A stretch of DNA of 64,000 nucleotides from Escallonia rubra (lineage: Eukaryota; Streptophyta; Magnoliopsida; Escalloniales; Escalloniaceae), in contig JAVXUO010000370.1 of NCBI GenBank assembly GCA_033065855.1, positions 62,001 to 126,000 of the forward strand, written 5' to 3'. Shown here piece by piece: positions 36,650 to 49,241 of this stretch. The position numbers and the translations under genes are program-made. Positions within the stretch are counted from its first letter, which is position 1. Every line of letters begins with the position of its first letter. A model generated the notes under the pieces. The model saw only the letters and a list, made by a program, of their open reading frames with translations, made no database searches and was not told the DNA's origin.

Positions 36650-36843
36650 TTGTACTAACATAATAAAATAAAATCCTAGTACACTAGTATTACAATATAA
36701 TTGTATTTTCATAAATATTTTAAATACGATTACCCATTATTTAAAAATTGAAAAAGGCTTTTCCAAAATTTTGAGGGGTGCCTTGCCCCACCCCCCACGT
36801 CCCTGTCATGGGGGTGCTCCGCCCCTGGCTTTATTTGATAGCG
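36650..36843. repeat. Duplicated segment, right copy
   Basis: This is the partner of 35100-35287. It continues into TTTATTTGATAGCGCTAGTA, the same sequence that follows the MULE at 36621, so the sequence at the MULE insertion site can be read here. Confidence 0.7.
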
Positions 36844-37127
36844 CTAGTACAAGTTGTAGTTGTAGTGGTTTTGTTCAACTTGCGTTACCTCCAAAGTTCA
36901 CAGAGATAAAATTATAAACAAGTGAGGTGGTTAAGATGGTGATGATGGTGGCTTTATTTGAGTTGATAGTGCTAGCACAAGTGGTCCTGGTTGTGTTTAA
37001 CTTGCACAAGCACAAAACTTTGAGTTTGTTTGACAATCCTTAAAGTCAATAGTTCTGTATTACATCTGTAGTGATTTGGAATGCATCGTACATTCTCGTT
37101 TTGACGATAAGTTTAGTAATAATTACT

Positions 37128-37886
37128 ATCAAACGAGCAAAAATTACTACAAAAAGGACAGTTGATGTGTAAAATATGTTGAATCGGTAAAATCACTAAT
37201 GAATTTGCAAAACACTGGTGGTTCTGTAAAATAGATAGAGCAATCTCATCAGTGCTAAGTCACTCTTCGCCTTAGTTATTTTGAACAACTCTGATCAAGG
37301 TTTTTATCATTGACAATCAAACCGAGTTAAAATGTACTCCTTATCATATTTATGTCTAAAACCTCCAGTAGTAAGTTTAGATGTGTTGGTTGCTAATTTC
37401 TATTGTTACTTGTTTTAGAAAAAAATGTATATTTCAAGTTAACAATTGTAATCAGTTCAATATTTAGAAATGTTCTTTGTAGGCTTCCGGATTGAAAAAA
37501 TATTTGATAGTGCTGCTGAAAAGAAAAGCAAATGGAGAAATTAACAAAATGAATCCACGTCTTTATTTTTTTAATCTGTAATTTTGCACCTAGTTTTCAA
37601 CTGTAATAACTGAATAAATTTTTAGTTCAAATTGTGCTATATTTAAGCCTTTTTCCCCCCATTTTTTATGCATGTTTAACCTTTTTTTTTTTTGCTTCTC
37701 AACTAAACAAAATGAATCTACGTCTTTGTTTTTTTAACAAAATGAATCTACGTCTTTATTTTTTTAATCTGTAATTACTATCAAACGAGCAAAAAAGTTA
37801 CTACAAAAAGGACAGTTGATGTGTAAAATTTGTTGAATCGGTAAAATCACTCATGAATTTGCAAAACACCGGTAGTTCTGTAAAAT
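37128..37886. repeat. Mosaic of duplicated segments
   Basis: A segment of about 105-115 bp (AATTACTATCAAACGAGC through GGTTCTGTAAAATA) occurs at 37128-37232 and again at 37770-37886. Between them lie a copy of the 32385 repeat (37233-37398) and a partial, diverged copy of the Helitron interior (about 37395-37760, matching 5790-5965). No gene was recognised. Confidence 0.65.
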
Positions 37887-39727
37887 AACTACATTTGACT
37901 ATTTGAAAGTGTTTCTTGATCATTTTATACTCAGCTTTGCTCATTAGGTAGTAATTTATGCCAAGAGTTTGTTACGGTGACTACATTCCAAACCTTCCTT
38001 TAAGGACTATATTTATATATATACATATACATGCTGTTGGAACCTCAAGCATCAAAGAGGAAATTAAAATATGATGAGCGAGTATTATCAATCTTAAAAG
38101 GTATAATGTCATTGACATAAGATGGAGTAAGTGCATGTTGTACAGTAAAAAAGTCTCATTATTAGAACTAAAAGTTTCTAGTAATGGCCTCTTTAGAAAG
38201 TACACTTCATGTACAACCGAGGAAAGTACATTCATATGGAAATCTACGCGTGAACATATAAAATTTCAACCAATGTAATCGAAATGTTGTCTCACCCTCT
38301 TGAAGTGCAAGGATCGTTGAGAAATGATTCTCAAGACCGTTACATCTATTACAGCCAAAAGTAAGACCCTTTTAACGTCATCATGGACCATCGAAGTCTT
38401 TTTCTGCTACTAGAAAGAACGGAGTGAAACACCGGATAGCTCACCTATAAATTCAATTTCATTAGCTTATAGTTGCAAATACACCTTCGCCTATTCTATA
38501 GTTGGAAGATGAATGATAATCCCAATAAGTTTGCTTCAGTTTGAAGCTTTCTTTTTACCAACTTTCATTTGAACTAAACACGTAAGCAAAAGATCCATTT
38601 TCCATCAAATTTATCATTTTCCATTTATGATTGTGGTTTTCGTCATATTGAGAAACTTGATAAGGTTTGACATCCTACTCATAACTCATAAGCATGTTCA
38701 ATAGAAAGGTAGCCACCAAATTGCCCCATAATAAAAAAAATGGCCGTGGTCTTGTGGCTCGAACCTACAACTAAGCTTTACGAAGGCAAGAAGCATTAAG
38801 ATTGAGCTATTCAGAATGGTAGCTTCCTTAACAATCACATTTGGCTAGTACGCTCTGCGTGGTACAACATGACTGTATTTGAGCACTAACTAATATGCAC
38901 ATAAAGTTCCATTAACAAGAATACGAGCGTCAAAGTTCACCTTTTTTTTTAATTTAATCATTTTACCTTCCTTTCCTTGTTAATAAATTTATGGATGGAG
39001 TTGAATTGCTCATTAATTGACAAAAGGCATTGTGATCAAACTCCATCAAACCACCACAACAAATTGCTTTCAATTGCCAAGGCAAAATGATGGTGCCATT
39101 CATGAATACGATAAGGTCTACTTCTATGCATTGCTTGCATGAACTCGCATGAATATGACCCTTGACCACAAATGGGAAAACAGGGAGCATCAGTGCTTTG
39201 TGCGTCATCATTCCATCTACCTTCAAATTCAAGGTCAATATGATGTGTATATTTGAACAATAGACATGTGCCATGTCTAAGCAAATTGGAAAAGTTTGTG
39301 TGATGAAGCTTTGTGTTTGGGGCAGTTGGGCAACTTGGTTTTGAACTTGCACTTTATGAACTCTTTTCCACGGGTGATTATTGCAATGAGGCCAGGACCC
39401 TTTTATGAGCCAATCATTTGGTGCACTAGTATGTCTCTCTTCTTCAGTTTCCGTATAAATTGTTTGAAGTATACAAATTACAACCATATGAAAACTTAAG
39501 GGTTTCTGGTTCGCTCTACGTGGTGCGATTGATGGATATGGTTTATCGTAAGACGCTTGCCTAATGTGGAACGGCAACATTACCCGTACCAGATGAACAT
39601 CTATCAAACAAGGCTCCACACGTTGTGAGATCGCCCACTCCCCATTTTCTAAACTTGTCATGCACTAGAAGGAAGATAGATAAGAAAGGTGTGTACAGTG
39701 TCTGCACGAGAATGTGCTAAAACTTTA
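37887..39727. other. Non-coding stretch with one unrecognised frame
   Basis: The longest frame is 232 codons on the minus strand (39661-38963). A second minus-strand frame (39284-39036) overlaps it and reads DLEFEGRWNDDAQ. Neither resembles a family I know. Having two plausible frames could mean a frameshifted relic or chance. Confidence 0.3.
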
Positions 39728-40034
39728 GCCGTACGCTTACCATATTTGTTTTCTATTTTCATTTTCTGTTTTCATTTTCACGATTTTCATATTCAGTTTG
39801 AAAACATGTTCCTGTACTTTTATCATTTTCACAAAAAAAAATTTAGCTATTTTTTCTTATATTGGGTTAAGTTTGAGTGAAAAACAGCTGAAAACACTTT
39901 TTTTCAGTTTTTTGTTACTATTTGAGTAATTTTATCCAAAACGAAAACAGAATATGGTAAAAGTACGCAAAAAAAGAATCTTTTTCATCATCATTGCTAA
40001 AAACAGAAAACGAATATGGTAAACGTACGGGCCC
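39728..40034. mobile_element. Tourist/Harbinger-like MITE
   Basis: The left end GCCGTACGCTTACCATATT and the right end (inverse of GGGCCCGTACGTTTACCATA) are terminal inverted repeats. TTA flanks both sides (39725-39727 and 40035-40037), fitting the 3-bp duplication of PIF/Harbinger elements. The interior is AT-rich and non-coding. Confidence 0.6.
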
Positions 40035-40639
40035 TTAGCGTTTGAGTTTTTGCTTAGAAATTTGACTCTTCGGTTGTATCAAAGCCCTGATTTTGTGCCG
40101 AGCTTTCATTGATTGTAGCATTTCTTATTACTGACCTTTGTTCCCTTACAAAGATCTTTTGTTATTCTTTTGCGCGCACAGTATGCTTATGCGCACTCGT
40201 ACTCTCACTCTTTGTTTGTCTCTCTGATCTATTCTTTATGCCTGTCTATTCGTGCGGTTAAAAACTAATTCCATTTTATCATAAAGTGACTTAAATGTAT
40301 GGTCTTGAAAAATTATGCTTGATAAAGATTTTCTTTGAAAACTTCCTTCCACCAACTTTTAGATGACATGTCTTTAAGTCAAATTAGACGTCATTTTCGA
40401 TTGCTGCATAGGTAGAAACAAGGGACACCAAAAACTAGTTGGATGTGACTGATCCAATAGACGGGAGGTACAAATTTTCGTAATCAGCCAATAAGGCGCT
40501 GCATGTGAATTTTGTCGAGCACTGAATTTCTTGTGCACATATAACCACGAAATTGTTCACGCGACTTATGTATTCGTGGCCAAAAACTATTTTTTATAGT
40601 ATGATTATAACATATCATTGTTGTAATCACACGATAAAT

Positions 40640-40960
40640 AACAATTATCTTCATAAATAAAGTTTTAAAAAGCAATTACACAATATTAATTGTGAAAGCT
40701 TCTTTTGCTGCTTTAAATGAAAGCTTTTGGAAGATGTTGAGACCAACTTCATTAAAAATGGAATCTGATAATGCAAACCTTCTTTTTCATTACATTGTAT
40801 TTATCTTCGGATATAAAGTTTTAAAAAGCAGTTATACATACATTAATTAACTATGAAAGCTGCTTTTGCTACTTTAAATGAAAGCCTTTTGGAAGATGTT
40901 GAGAACAACTTCATTAAAAATGGAATTTGATAATGCAAACCTTCTTTTCATTACAGTGGT
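40640..40960. repeat. Tandem duplication of about 160 bp
   Basis: About 40650-40795 recurs at about 40808-40957: AAAGTTTTAAAAAGCA, TTTAAATGAAAGC, TTGGAAGATGTTGAGA and AACTTCATTAAAAATGGAAT. The two copies differ by a few substitutions and short indels. They are non-coding. Confidence 0.8.
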
Positions 40961-41104
40961 GAAATAATTTATGCCAGCCATCAACTGCGACAGCCTCATC
41001 AATCACAAACAAACAGTTTCTGAAAGCACCAATTAATAATATTTATTTAAGCACTCAATCATGGGTTTTGCTAAATTTGGTACCAAGTCTCATGTACATA
41101 TGTT

Positions 41105-41424
41105 GAGTTTTTTTCCTAATTAATACATATTTAAAACTTAATTACCAATATACTCTATTTTGAAACTTATTTTCCCGCATACCATATTTTTTAGAAATCG
41201 CTATTTGAAACCACGTTTTCAAAGTAGAAATCGTTATTTCAAACATCGATTTGTACTTTATTTTTACTTTCAAGTAAAAATTGCTGTTTCAAACAACATT
41301 TTTTACCTTGAAATCGTGATTTCAATTAACGTTTTTCAAAAGTGTGGTATGCGGGTAAAAAAAATTCAAAATAAAGTATATTGGTAATTAAGTTTTAAAT
41401 ATGTATTAATTAGGGAAAAAACTC
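41105..41424. mobile_element. MITE with perfect 10-bp target duplication
   Basis: The element starts GAGTTTTTTTCCTAATTAAT and ends with the inverse, ATTAATTAGGGAAAAAACTC. The TIRs match for about 55 bp. TACATATGTT flanks both sides (41095-41104 and 41425-41434). A 9-10-bp duplication points to a Mutator-like MITE. The interior repeats GAAATCG(C/T)TATTT-type words. Confidence 0.8.
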
Positions 41425-44400
41425 TACATATGTTCATACCTAAATAAGTTTCTGGATATTTTATATAATACGTGTTTGTTGGTGATTCGCGTCGGAACAT
41501 GTACGCAGATGTCGTGTCTGACTCCCAACATTTGGTCTTTGCTAACTTCCTTTGACAAAAGCCTGTAAATCCTAAGCTGGAACTCTCAAATAATTTTTCG
41601 TGCTTTTTCATAATTCCTACTCTGTAGTTGGGCTCTGATTTAAGTATCGGAAAATTTTCTGCCGAGAACCCCACCCGACTGTCACTCGTTTTCTATCTTG
41701 TAGGTTTTCGTTTTCGGCTAAAGTTCCTGGATCATATTTTTAACAGCAACAAGTGCATAGGAAATAACATGATATATGAGTGGCTTTTTCCTTTAGCAAA
41801 ATAGAAAAGAGAGGCCAAAAAGAAATATAAGCCGATCCTACTATTAGCGAAGGAACTCACGTGAAACAACAAGCTCAACCCTGCACGCATTGTAGGACAA
41901 GTTTCAATGGATACACTTCCTATGGTTATGTTGGTTTTGTTTAACAAGGTTGTTTTCTAGGCTTTGAGTTTCTACATTGTCTACCAGAGGTTGCTGTCTA
42001 TTAGTGGAGAAAATATTTAATTAACATTTTTTTTCTACTAAACTTATATCAGCACAATATGTCATTTTCTGGTAAACTGTTCGGATATAATTTAACATTT
42101 ATATCATTGACCGTAGAACCTGTGGACCATTCAAACAATTGATTTTCAAAATTAAAGTAATCAAAACCATTGACCGGTTACAACTATGTTTTGTTCCTAG
42201 CCTTATAGTTTCCTTCAACTGTGTAGATAGTGACTCAATATAGTCTATTAGCCTATCTTTTGTCTCAATATACTTGATTAAGATGTGTTTTAGCGATAAA
42301 AAGATTATCATAATAAATACTATAAGCGATAAAATATCTTTAATTTTAATTTTTTAATATTTAAAGTTGTTACAACAGAGATGACAGAGAATCCTTATTC
42401 GGACTTTTCAGTAGCACTGTTGTTTTCTTAACTTCTATCCCGAAATAGATTTTTCCTAGTTTCTTGCTAGAATAGTCTATTGGCTAATACTTTATCCCTA
42501 TTTTTTTTAGTAATGCATTTAAAAACAGTAATTTTACGGTCTTAAAATAGTTCGCTCACAATCTTTTACGTTATTTAAGCGTGTAAATTTAGGGTGGCAT
42601 TCATAAATGCGTATTCCTCGTTTATTTGTTGTGGGGCAGGGTAAAACTTTAATGGCTAAACTTTGAATTCCTTTTATTTTAGGGATAAAGTATTTATACT
42701 TTGAATTCCTTTTATTTTACTAGCCATAAACCTCTTCCCAGATTTATCTTATGTGACATCAAATTTCAATCATTTGGGTTAAACCGAATCCAAATTGAGC
42801 TAACTATAGGAGCGCCCTTGGATAGCGCTTTATTTGAATTTAGAGTTAAATATTGAGCTCAATTCATCTATATCACGAAGCTTCTCAGATAAAGTTACTT
42901 CTAAGCTCGTGAAGAATGTTTAGTGGCTAACGTCATGTGGTAATGGCTAAAAATCATGGAGAACATTTTCACAAAAACAACGTCTGAGAAATATGGAACA
43001 TATTCTCATGAAACCATAAAGATTTGTTTTTCCCCAGTATCATAGTGGTACCTAGTTTATGCAAAGAGAGATCTAAATGTAGCTTGGTACACATTTAATT
43101 TTGCCATGGTTATATTCGGGTAGTGGTATTGACGGTCTCCTAATGACTACTGGTACTCCACCGTTTTGCAGGGTCGTATATTGCACGAGCCACGTGCATA
43201 TAAATAAACCACTAGCGAGAAGTATCAATAAGAGCATCCTTTGATTTTCTATTTAACATTTAATAATAACTGCTTTATGTATTATTAAATGTTCCACTAA
43301 TAAAAGTGGTGAGAATTCATAATCCTGAGTCGCAAAGGTGCAAAAAAGTTTATTCTTTGTATGCTTTTTTCTTTTGGGTAATGCATAGCTTTGAATTATA
43401 AATTCATTGGGCTTAACACATGGGCCGATAAGTGATTATGGACTTGGTGGGATAGACTAAGAAGACTTTTTGGAGTAGAATTAAACCCGCATCCTTTTCA
43501 TTGTGCAATCTGAAATCTGTAGAGTGAACCATCACCACCAATTACCAACCCCTAACAAAGCCCATCCACGGGTAACCATCACCACCAATTGCCAACCCCA
43601 CCAAACCCGTGATGACCCCACCCATGTTTATCACCGACCATGACCACCTCCACCAAAAACATATTCATTATGACCACCCCTACCAAACTCGTTACCACCC
43701 CCGATCATGCGACTATATTTGCCATTTCCCTCGCCCCGACCTATCATTGTTACCCAACCCTAACCACCACAATAACCTCTTCCCCCTTTCGCCAATAATG
43801 ACCCAGTCCCACAACCGGAATATCTGCCACTATAATAACCACCTCCGCCAATCGATAAGTTACGAAGTCCCAGTTCCTCCGCCGACCGCCACCACAATTG
43901 CAAACTTCTTTTTTACTGATAACCACCAACTCCCACTCATTTCCTGACTGCCACTCAAATAATCACATCCCCTTTCCACCTTCGTCGTTCGATAACTACA
44001 CAGTCTTACTCTATTTGATCACCACATGATTACCATATACCCATACCTCATCTGCCTGTAACCAAATGGTCCATCTCCCTCCAACCGGCAGCCATAAGCA
44101 GCGCTGATCTGCTGTTCTAATTGCCACATTATCCTTGCAGCGACAGCGGTGGTGGGTCTTGGATTTATTGTCATGGTGACGGGGTGTTTTGTGTGTGTGT
44201 AACCGGGGGGGGGGGAGGTTGTAAGGAACGGGGTTGTATGTGGTGAAAGGGTGGTAAGACGGGAGGCTAGGTGGGTAGGGGTGGTGAAAGTGGTGTTTGT
44301 GTGTGTGGCGTCTATGGGTGTGAGTCTTTGTCCTTGGGTGTGTGTGGTGGATGAATAGGTAGGACGGTGGTGGAAGGGTGGTAAGAACCAGAGCCACCCA

Positions 44401-44850
44401 GGGGAGGGGTAGAAGATAGTGAAAGTGGTATGAGTTCTTGAGGGTGGAGGGGGAGGGGTATGTGGGATTTGGATGTCTATTTGGGGCGTGGTGGGGAAGA
44501 GTAAAAGATGGGGATTGTGCAATGGTGGAGGGTGGAAAGACTTGGCTTAGTCGTGGGTAAAGTGGGTGGGGTAGGCCGGAGGTGGTTGACCGGTTATGTG
44601 TGCGAGCAAGGCTGAAAAAGAAGTGAAAAAGGGCAGAGGGTTGGTAATTTGGTGTATTTTAGGAGTTAGGATAGTCATTTTGAGCATGATTTCCAAGAAA
44701 ATGGACGGAAGGTTATACACGACACGAAAATTCACCAGGGACTTATCAACTTAACTCATTCGAAATAAGTATCTTTCAAATTTGAGAATTCCAATGAAGA
44801 CCTAATTGTATTGAGTTTTTTGTTGTTGTTAGCCTATCCAAAATACAAAT
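41425..44850. other. Non-coding stretch including a CCA/GTGG-rich segment
   Basis: There is no recognised gene. From 43530 to about 44000 the plus strand is CCACC/ACC-rich; from about 44150 to 44600 it turns to GGTGG/GTGTG-rich. This could be a weak foldback or two microsatellite-derived blocks. Open frames here are proline/threonine/histidine-rich artefacts. Confidence 0.45.
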
Positions 44851-45948
44851 GAGACTTCAATTACTGTTATTCATCTAGAAAAGAACCTTGAATCTTTTGA
44901 CTGGAATTATAGAAGTGAAGATTCATTTCTTGTTATTCAATGAGTTCTGCATCACGACCTTTGTACTACGCACATTACATTACTTAGACGGGTTCTAGAA
45001 AGTCATGTAGTAGGAAATGAAGAAATAGAATAGGCAAGAAAATAAAAAAAAATGCAAAGGTATCGGATTCGATTTATTTGGACTGTATCTGAACAGAATC
45101 TTGTCTATTCTCCTCCTTCAACTTTCCTAGACTAGACTTTTGAGTCTTTTAAACAACTAAATTTAAGCCCCCTTATATGTATATGTGTAGGAAGTATTAA
45201 CATTCTTTTTAAACGAGAGGGGAAATAAAAAAGAAGATAAAATAGAATCTAATTTTTTTAAAGACTTTGTAGAATAAACTCTTTACCCATCTATAAAATA
45301 GATGGGCTATCTCTCTAAAGACCGAGATGGATAAAAGTATGTATTATGAAAAGAAAGATTCATCTATTTCTTTCTTACCATACTATACTATCGGATCTCA
45401 TAGAATACGACCAATTATAGTCCGCTCATTTCCATTTAAGACACGAAAATGAAATCCCTTTCATTTTTTTTCTTCAACCATTGATAAGAACTCAAAAGTC
45501 AAGTTTCATTCAAATGAATTAATCATTTTGACTGACGGTTTTTACGTAAATGATAAGTAGAAAAGCAATAACAAAAAGATGAACAGTGCAGTAGCAATAA
45601 ATGCAAGAATATTTACTTCCATAATCTCATCCTTTTTTTTACTTCACAATAACTCGGGATTTAATCCCATAGAGATGAAAAATATTTCTCCTGTAAATTC
45701 AATGAATGAATTACCTCTCGATGATCTTGAATAGGATCAATATCATGAATAACAATATCTGAGCTATCAAATAAATTCGTCGTCGAGAATTGAATAGTAT
45801 AACATGGGAAGATCTTTTATCCATATCGAATCCAAAATTGGATTCCTGGCCCAATACAAAATTCCTTGAGTTATCATTCTTTTCTCTTCTTTCTTTTCTA
45901 TAACCTATTCCATTAGTCACAAACTCCCAATAAATAATAGAACTAATG
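44850..45948. other. Nuclear insert of plastid DNA (psbM region)
   Basis: The sequence carries a psbM copy flanked by long spacers whose style matches the plastid spacers around psbM. The right border at 45948 abuts the LTR-like repeat that starts TGTCACGACCC. The left border is uncertain. Neither petN nor trnD is recognisable inside. The 88-codon minus-strand frame at 45711-45977 lies in this plastid-type spacer and runs over the border, so it is not a gene. Confidence 0.7.
45519..45622 (-). pseudogene. psbM: psbM pseudogene of plastid origin
   Basis: The minus strand starts ATG at 45622 and reads MEVNILAFIATALF, the start of the photosystem II subunit PsbM. After residue 14 the sequence diverges and one base is missing. 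The copy is 104 nt, whereas intact psbM (34 codons plus stop) needs 105. The shifted frame stops after 26 codons. The distal part, matching the VKTVSQND end, survives in another frame and reaches the usual TAA at 45521-45519. It is not functional. Confidence 0.85.
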
Positions 45949-48900
45949 TCACGACCCAAACCCTCTGGTGAGCCCATGAGCTAGATCTGTGATCGGCCAC
46001 AAGCCCATTCGAACATCCACCCAGGGCTTTGTCAAGCCTTATTACAAAATGTACTTAAGATTAAATCCAACATTACTAATCTCCAAAACCATTTGATTGA
46101 CTATTAAAAGCATCACTTAGACATTCATCAATAATCCAATTAAAAACTCTCACATACATGTCATTGACAATTACGAAGAAATTCAAGGAGACCTAAACTC
46201 CTTACAATAGTTCATCCATAATAACTACTATAAACGAAAAATTTCAAATCAATAGAACTTCATTATTCTAATGGTTTTGATCGGGTGCCCCTTCCTCGTG
46301 TTGCTCATAAGGATTCACCTCTCTTAGGTCATCACTTGAAAAGTAAGGAATGAGCGAAAGCCCAACAAGTATATAAACCTTGTTCCTAAAATAGGTTTGA
46401 GGATTTCAAAATATACCATGGGTTTTCTTTCTCAACTTAGAAATCATTAATGTCATCACCAAAATATTCTTCATTAACACACACACACATATGTACATGC
46501 ACAAACGGTTCTCAAATCAAAGTATAACATCAAGAAAATTCATTTGCATCTGTCACAGATAAACACAATTTAGGTGTATTGCGGTCAGCGTACAAGCCCC
46601 CCCCCCCCCCCTCCCCAACACTAAGGTCCGAAATCCCTCTTACACCCGGGATAAATAATTATGTGGATGCAAGGGCGAACCATAAGCAACAATACTATGC
46701 ATCAACATACAAGCCCCGATGACCAGGGCTTGAAATCTAGCTTTTTCCCGTTGGATATGGGGCACATCAACCAAGTCAAGTTTACCATCTCATTCAACAT
46801 GTACCGAGTGTAAATCAACTATTCACATAACAATTCATGGCATTTTTAATTCAATTTCTCATCAATCGATTTAACATGAAACATATGCAGTACAAGAACT
46901 TCAAAAACTTTTATTGATTTAAATCATGTATACGTTTATATATTTTGCAAATAGAGTATACAGAGGAACATAGCAGGAGTACTAACTTGGATAGTTAAGC
47001 GGTTCTTGTTCTCAAGTCTGTCCTAACTCTTGTCTATCGGAACCTAAACAATAAATCATCTGAATGTTATTTATTGCCGTTCAATTATGCCTAGGTGATA
47101 AATTTCTCCCAAGTGAGTGAAATTACCAAAATACCCCAAGACTTGTGTAAAAACTAATTTACCCCCGATGTCTAACGTACCATTTCACACCTAGAAATAA
47201 CCCAAAAATGTCTTTTTAAACGATTAGGTTGGTTTTCGGGATAAAAATGGCCTTTTTGAAAATTTTCCGTTCGGAACCGTAAATCGCTCTTTAAATTGAT
47301 CTCTAAGGATCTTATTTCAAAAGTATATCAAACAGCACCAGAATGAGGCAAAATTTCATATATTCAAGTATCTCAGTAAGATCAGGTCACTGTAAAATTT
47401 CTGACTAAAAACAAGTTTGTTTACTATGTCAAATAATTTAAAAACTTATTTTCAAAATAAAATCATTTCAGGCCATTCTCATACCCAGACAAATCTCAGA
47501 AAATTCCACGTCGTAGGTTTCGTAAAAATAAAAAGGGTTTTAGTTTTGTACTTGACCCAAATATGCTCAAAAATATCTTTAAAAAATTGGACAAAGGACT
47601 GTAGGGAAAAAAGAGCTTTAGTGACACTTTTTGACCTTATTCGTCGTCTTCTTCACTAAAACCCTAACCCTAATTTTACCTCTCCTTTTCTCCTTCCACA
47701 TCACCACTCATTACACCTGTCAAATCCACACAAATTTCCTCTCTCACATTGAACACAAGCACATAAATAAATATACACCAAAACCCTAATTCACACGCGC
47801 GCGCGGCCACATACCTATGCACGCTACTACACATACATATATACACATCCCCTACACCCCCATAATCCCACCCTACATCACAAGGTGCTAACCTGAAAAC
47901 CCCTACACATGCACAACACCTCACAACACTCCCCTCAGTTGCGTTATCTCTACTAAGGAGACATACACATGCACATGCACACAACTACACACCTGTTATT
48001 GCACACCATGACTCACTCACACACACACACCCACCCACCCACACACACACACACACACACCCACCCACCCACACACACACACACGCAAACACCCCAACAC
48101 ACACCATGCACAGCCGTCCTCCATCCCCTTCCGTTACACACTAAAAACCCACCCTACTCACACACACACAATAACACACAAACACAGTTTTCTCCCTCGC
48201 ACGCACATCGCACATCGCATTCTCACGCACGCACCATCGACTCCAAACCCTCACAATCATGGCCATTACGTGGCTGTGTACCCAAGCATATACACGTTAG
48301 ACATCCACAAATAAAGCTGCTTACTCCCGTTGTCACATGTTCGTTTTCTTTTAATTTGCCACCCAACTGCACCCTCGCGGCTCACTTTCAAACACCCACA
48401 TATATGCTGCCCTACGACGGCCTTATTCTCTCTCCACTTTCCACCTTTTCACCCTCCTAAACACCCACACAACACAGTACCATGGCAACCTCTTCCCCCT
48501 CCCTTTTTCCACCTCTATGCCCTCTTGAGCACCATACGAACACACACACATAACACAGCACCCCGACTGCCCACCTTGGCAGCCCCTTCTTCCCCCATCT
48601 CCCTCACTCACAAATACCACCCAAATCACACAGCACTGTCACCATAACGCCTGCCTCGCCACGCCATCCGTTCTTCCTTTCCCCCTCTCCTTCACTTGTG
48701 TCCACAACACACCACCAAACAATCACCTACACGGCTGCCCCCGGCAACCTCTCCTTCTTTCATGCCGTTATTCGCACAACTCACCATCAATCTATATGGC
48801 TACTACACCACAATCACCCTCCAAGCTTCTTCCTCTTCCTCTTAGCACATAATTCCACTAATACATATCCACGACCACTCTACACACTCGAGCATACAAA

Positions 48901-49240
48901 AACAAAAATCCTATGCATAAGCTGTCTCGGTAGCCCTATTTCTCTCTACACTCTTACCACACACACATACAAAACTCATGTATCATACTTTTCTGCAAAC
49001 ACCCATGAAATATCACCCTTTAATTGCTTAAAACGATGGTTAAAGTTGAGAGAAAGGCAAAGAATTTTACATGCAAGTTGCCTTAGCTGTTTTGCTTCTT
49101 CCATCTCTCTCCTTCCCCCTCTAAACTTCACGTAAAGAAGAGAAAAAAAAAAAAACTGAAGTTGGCGGCTGAATTTTAATTTGTGTATATAGACTAACCT
49201 TAAAAAGACTTTTCTTAAAAAACTTGATCTTTAATTATTT
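45949..49240 (-). mobile_element. LTR-like repeat, copy A (inverted)
   Basis: It begins TGTCACGACCCAAA on the plus strand and is the inverted counterpart of copy B. Matching blocks include CATCCACCCAGGGCTT, CCATGGGTTT/AAACCATGG, the GCGGTCAGCGTACA block and GGTATTTTG/CAGTTTGG regions around 47110. A CA-rich insert (about 47690-49040) and a poly-C run (46598-46613) are not shared with copy B. The inner end decays near 49240. TG...CA ends and 2-3 kb size suggest a solo LTR. Confidence 0.55.
47995..48110. repeat. CA/CCCA microsatellite
   Basis: Runs of ACACAC alternate with CCCACCCACCCA. The 163-codon histidine/threonine-rich frame across it is a composition artefact. Confidence 0.85.
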
Positions 49241-49241
49241 T

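Noticed and set aside
45711..45977. 88-codon minus-strand frame
   Set aside because: It lies in plastid-type spacer DNA next to a psbM pseudogene and crosses the insert border.
47969..49135. Histidine/threonine/proline-rich frames
   Set aside because: They come from CA and CCCA microsatellite-rich sequence within LTR-like copy A.
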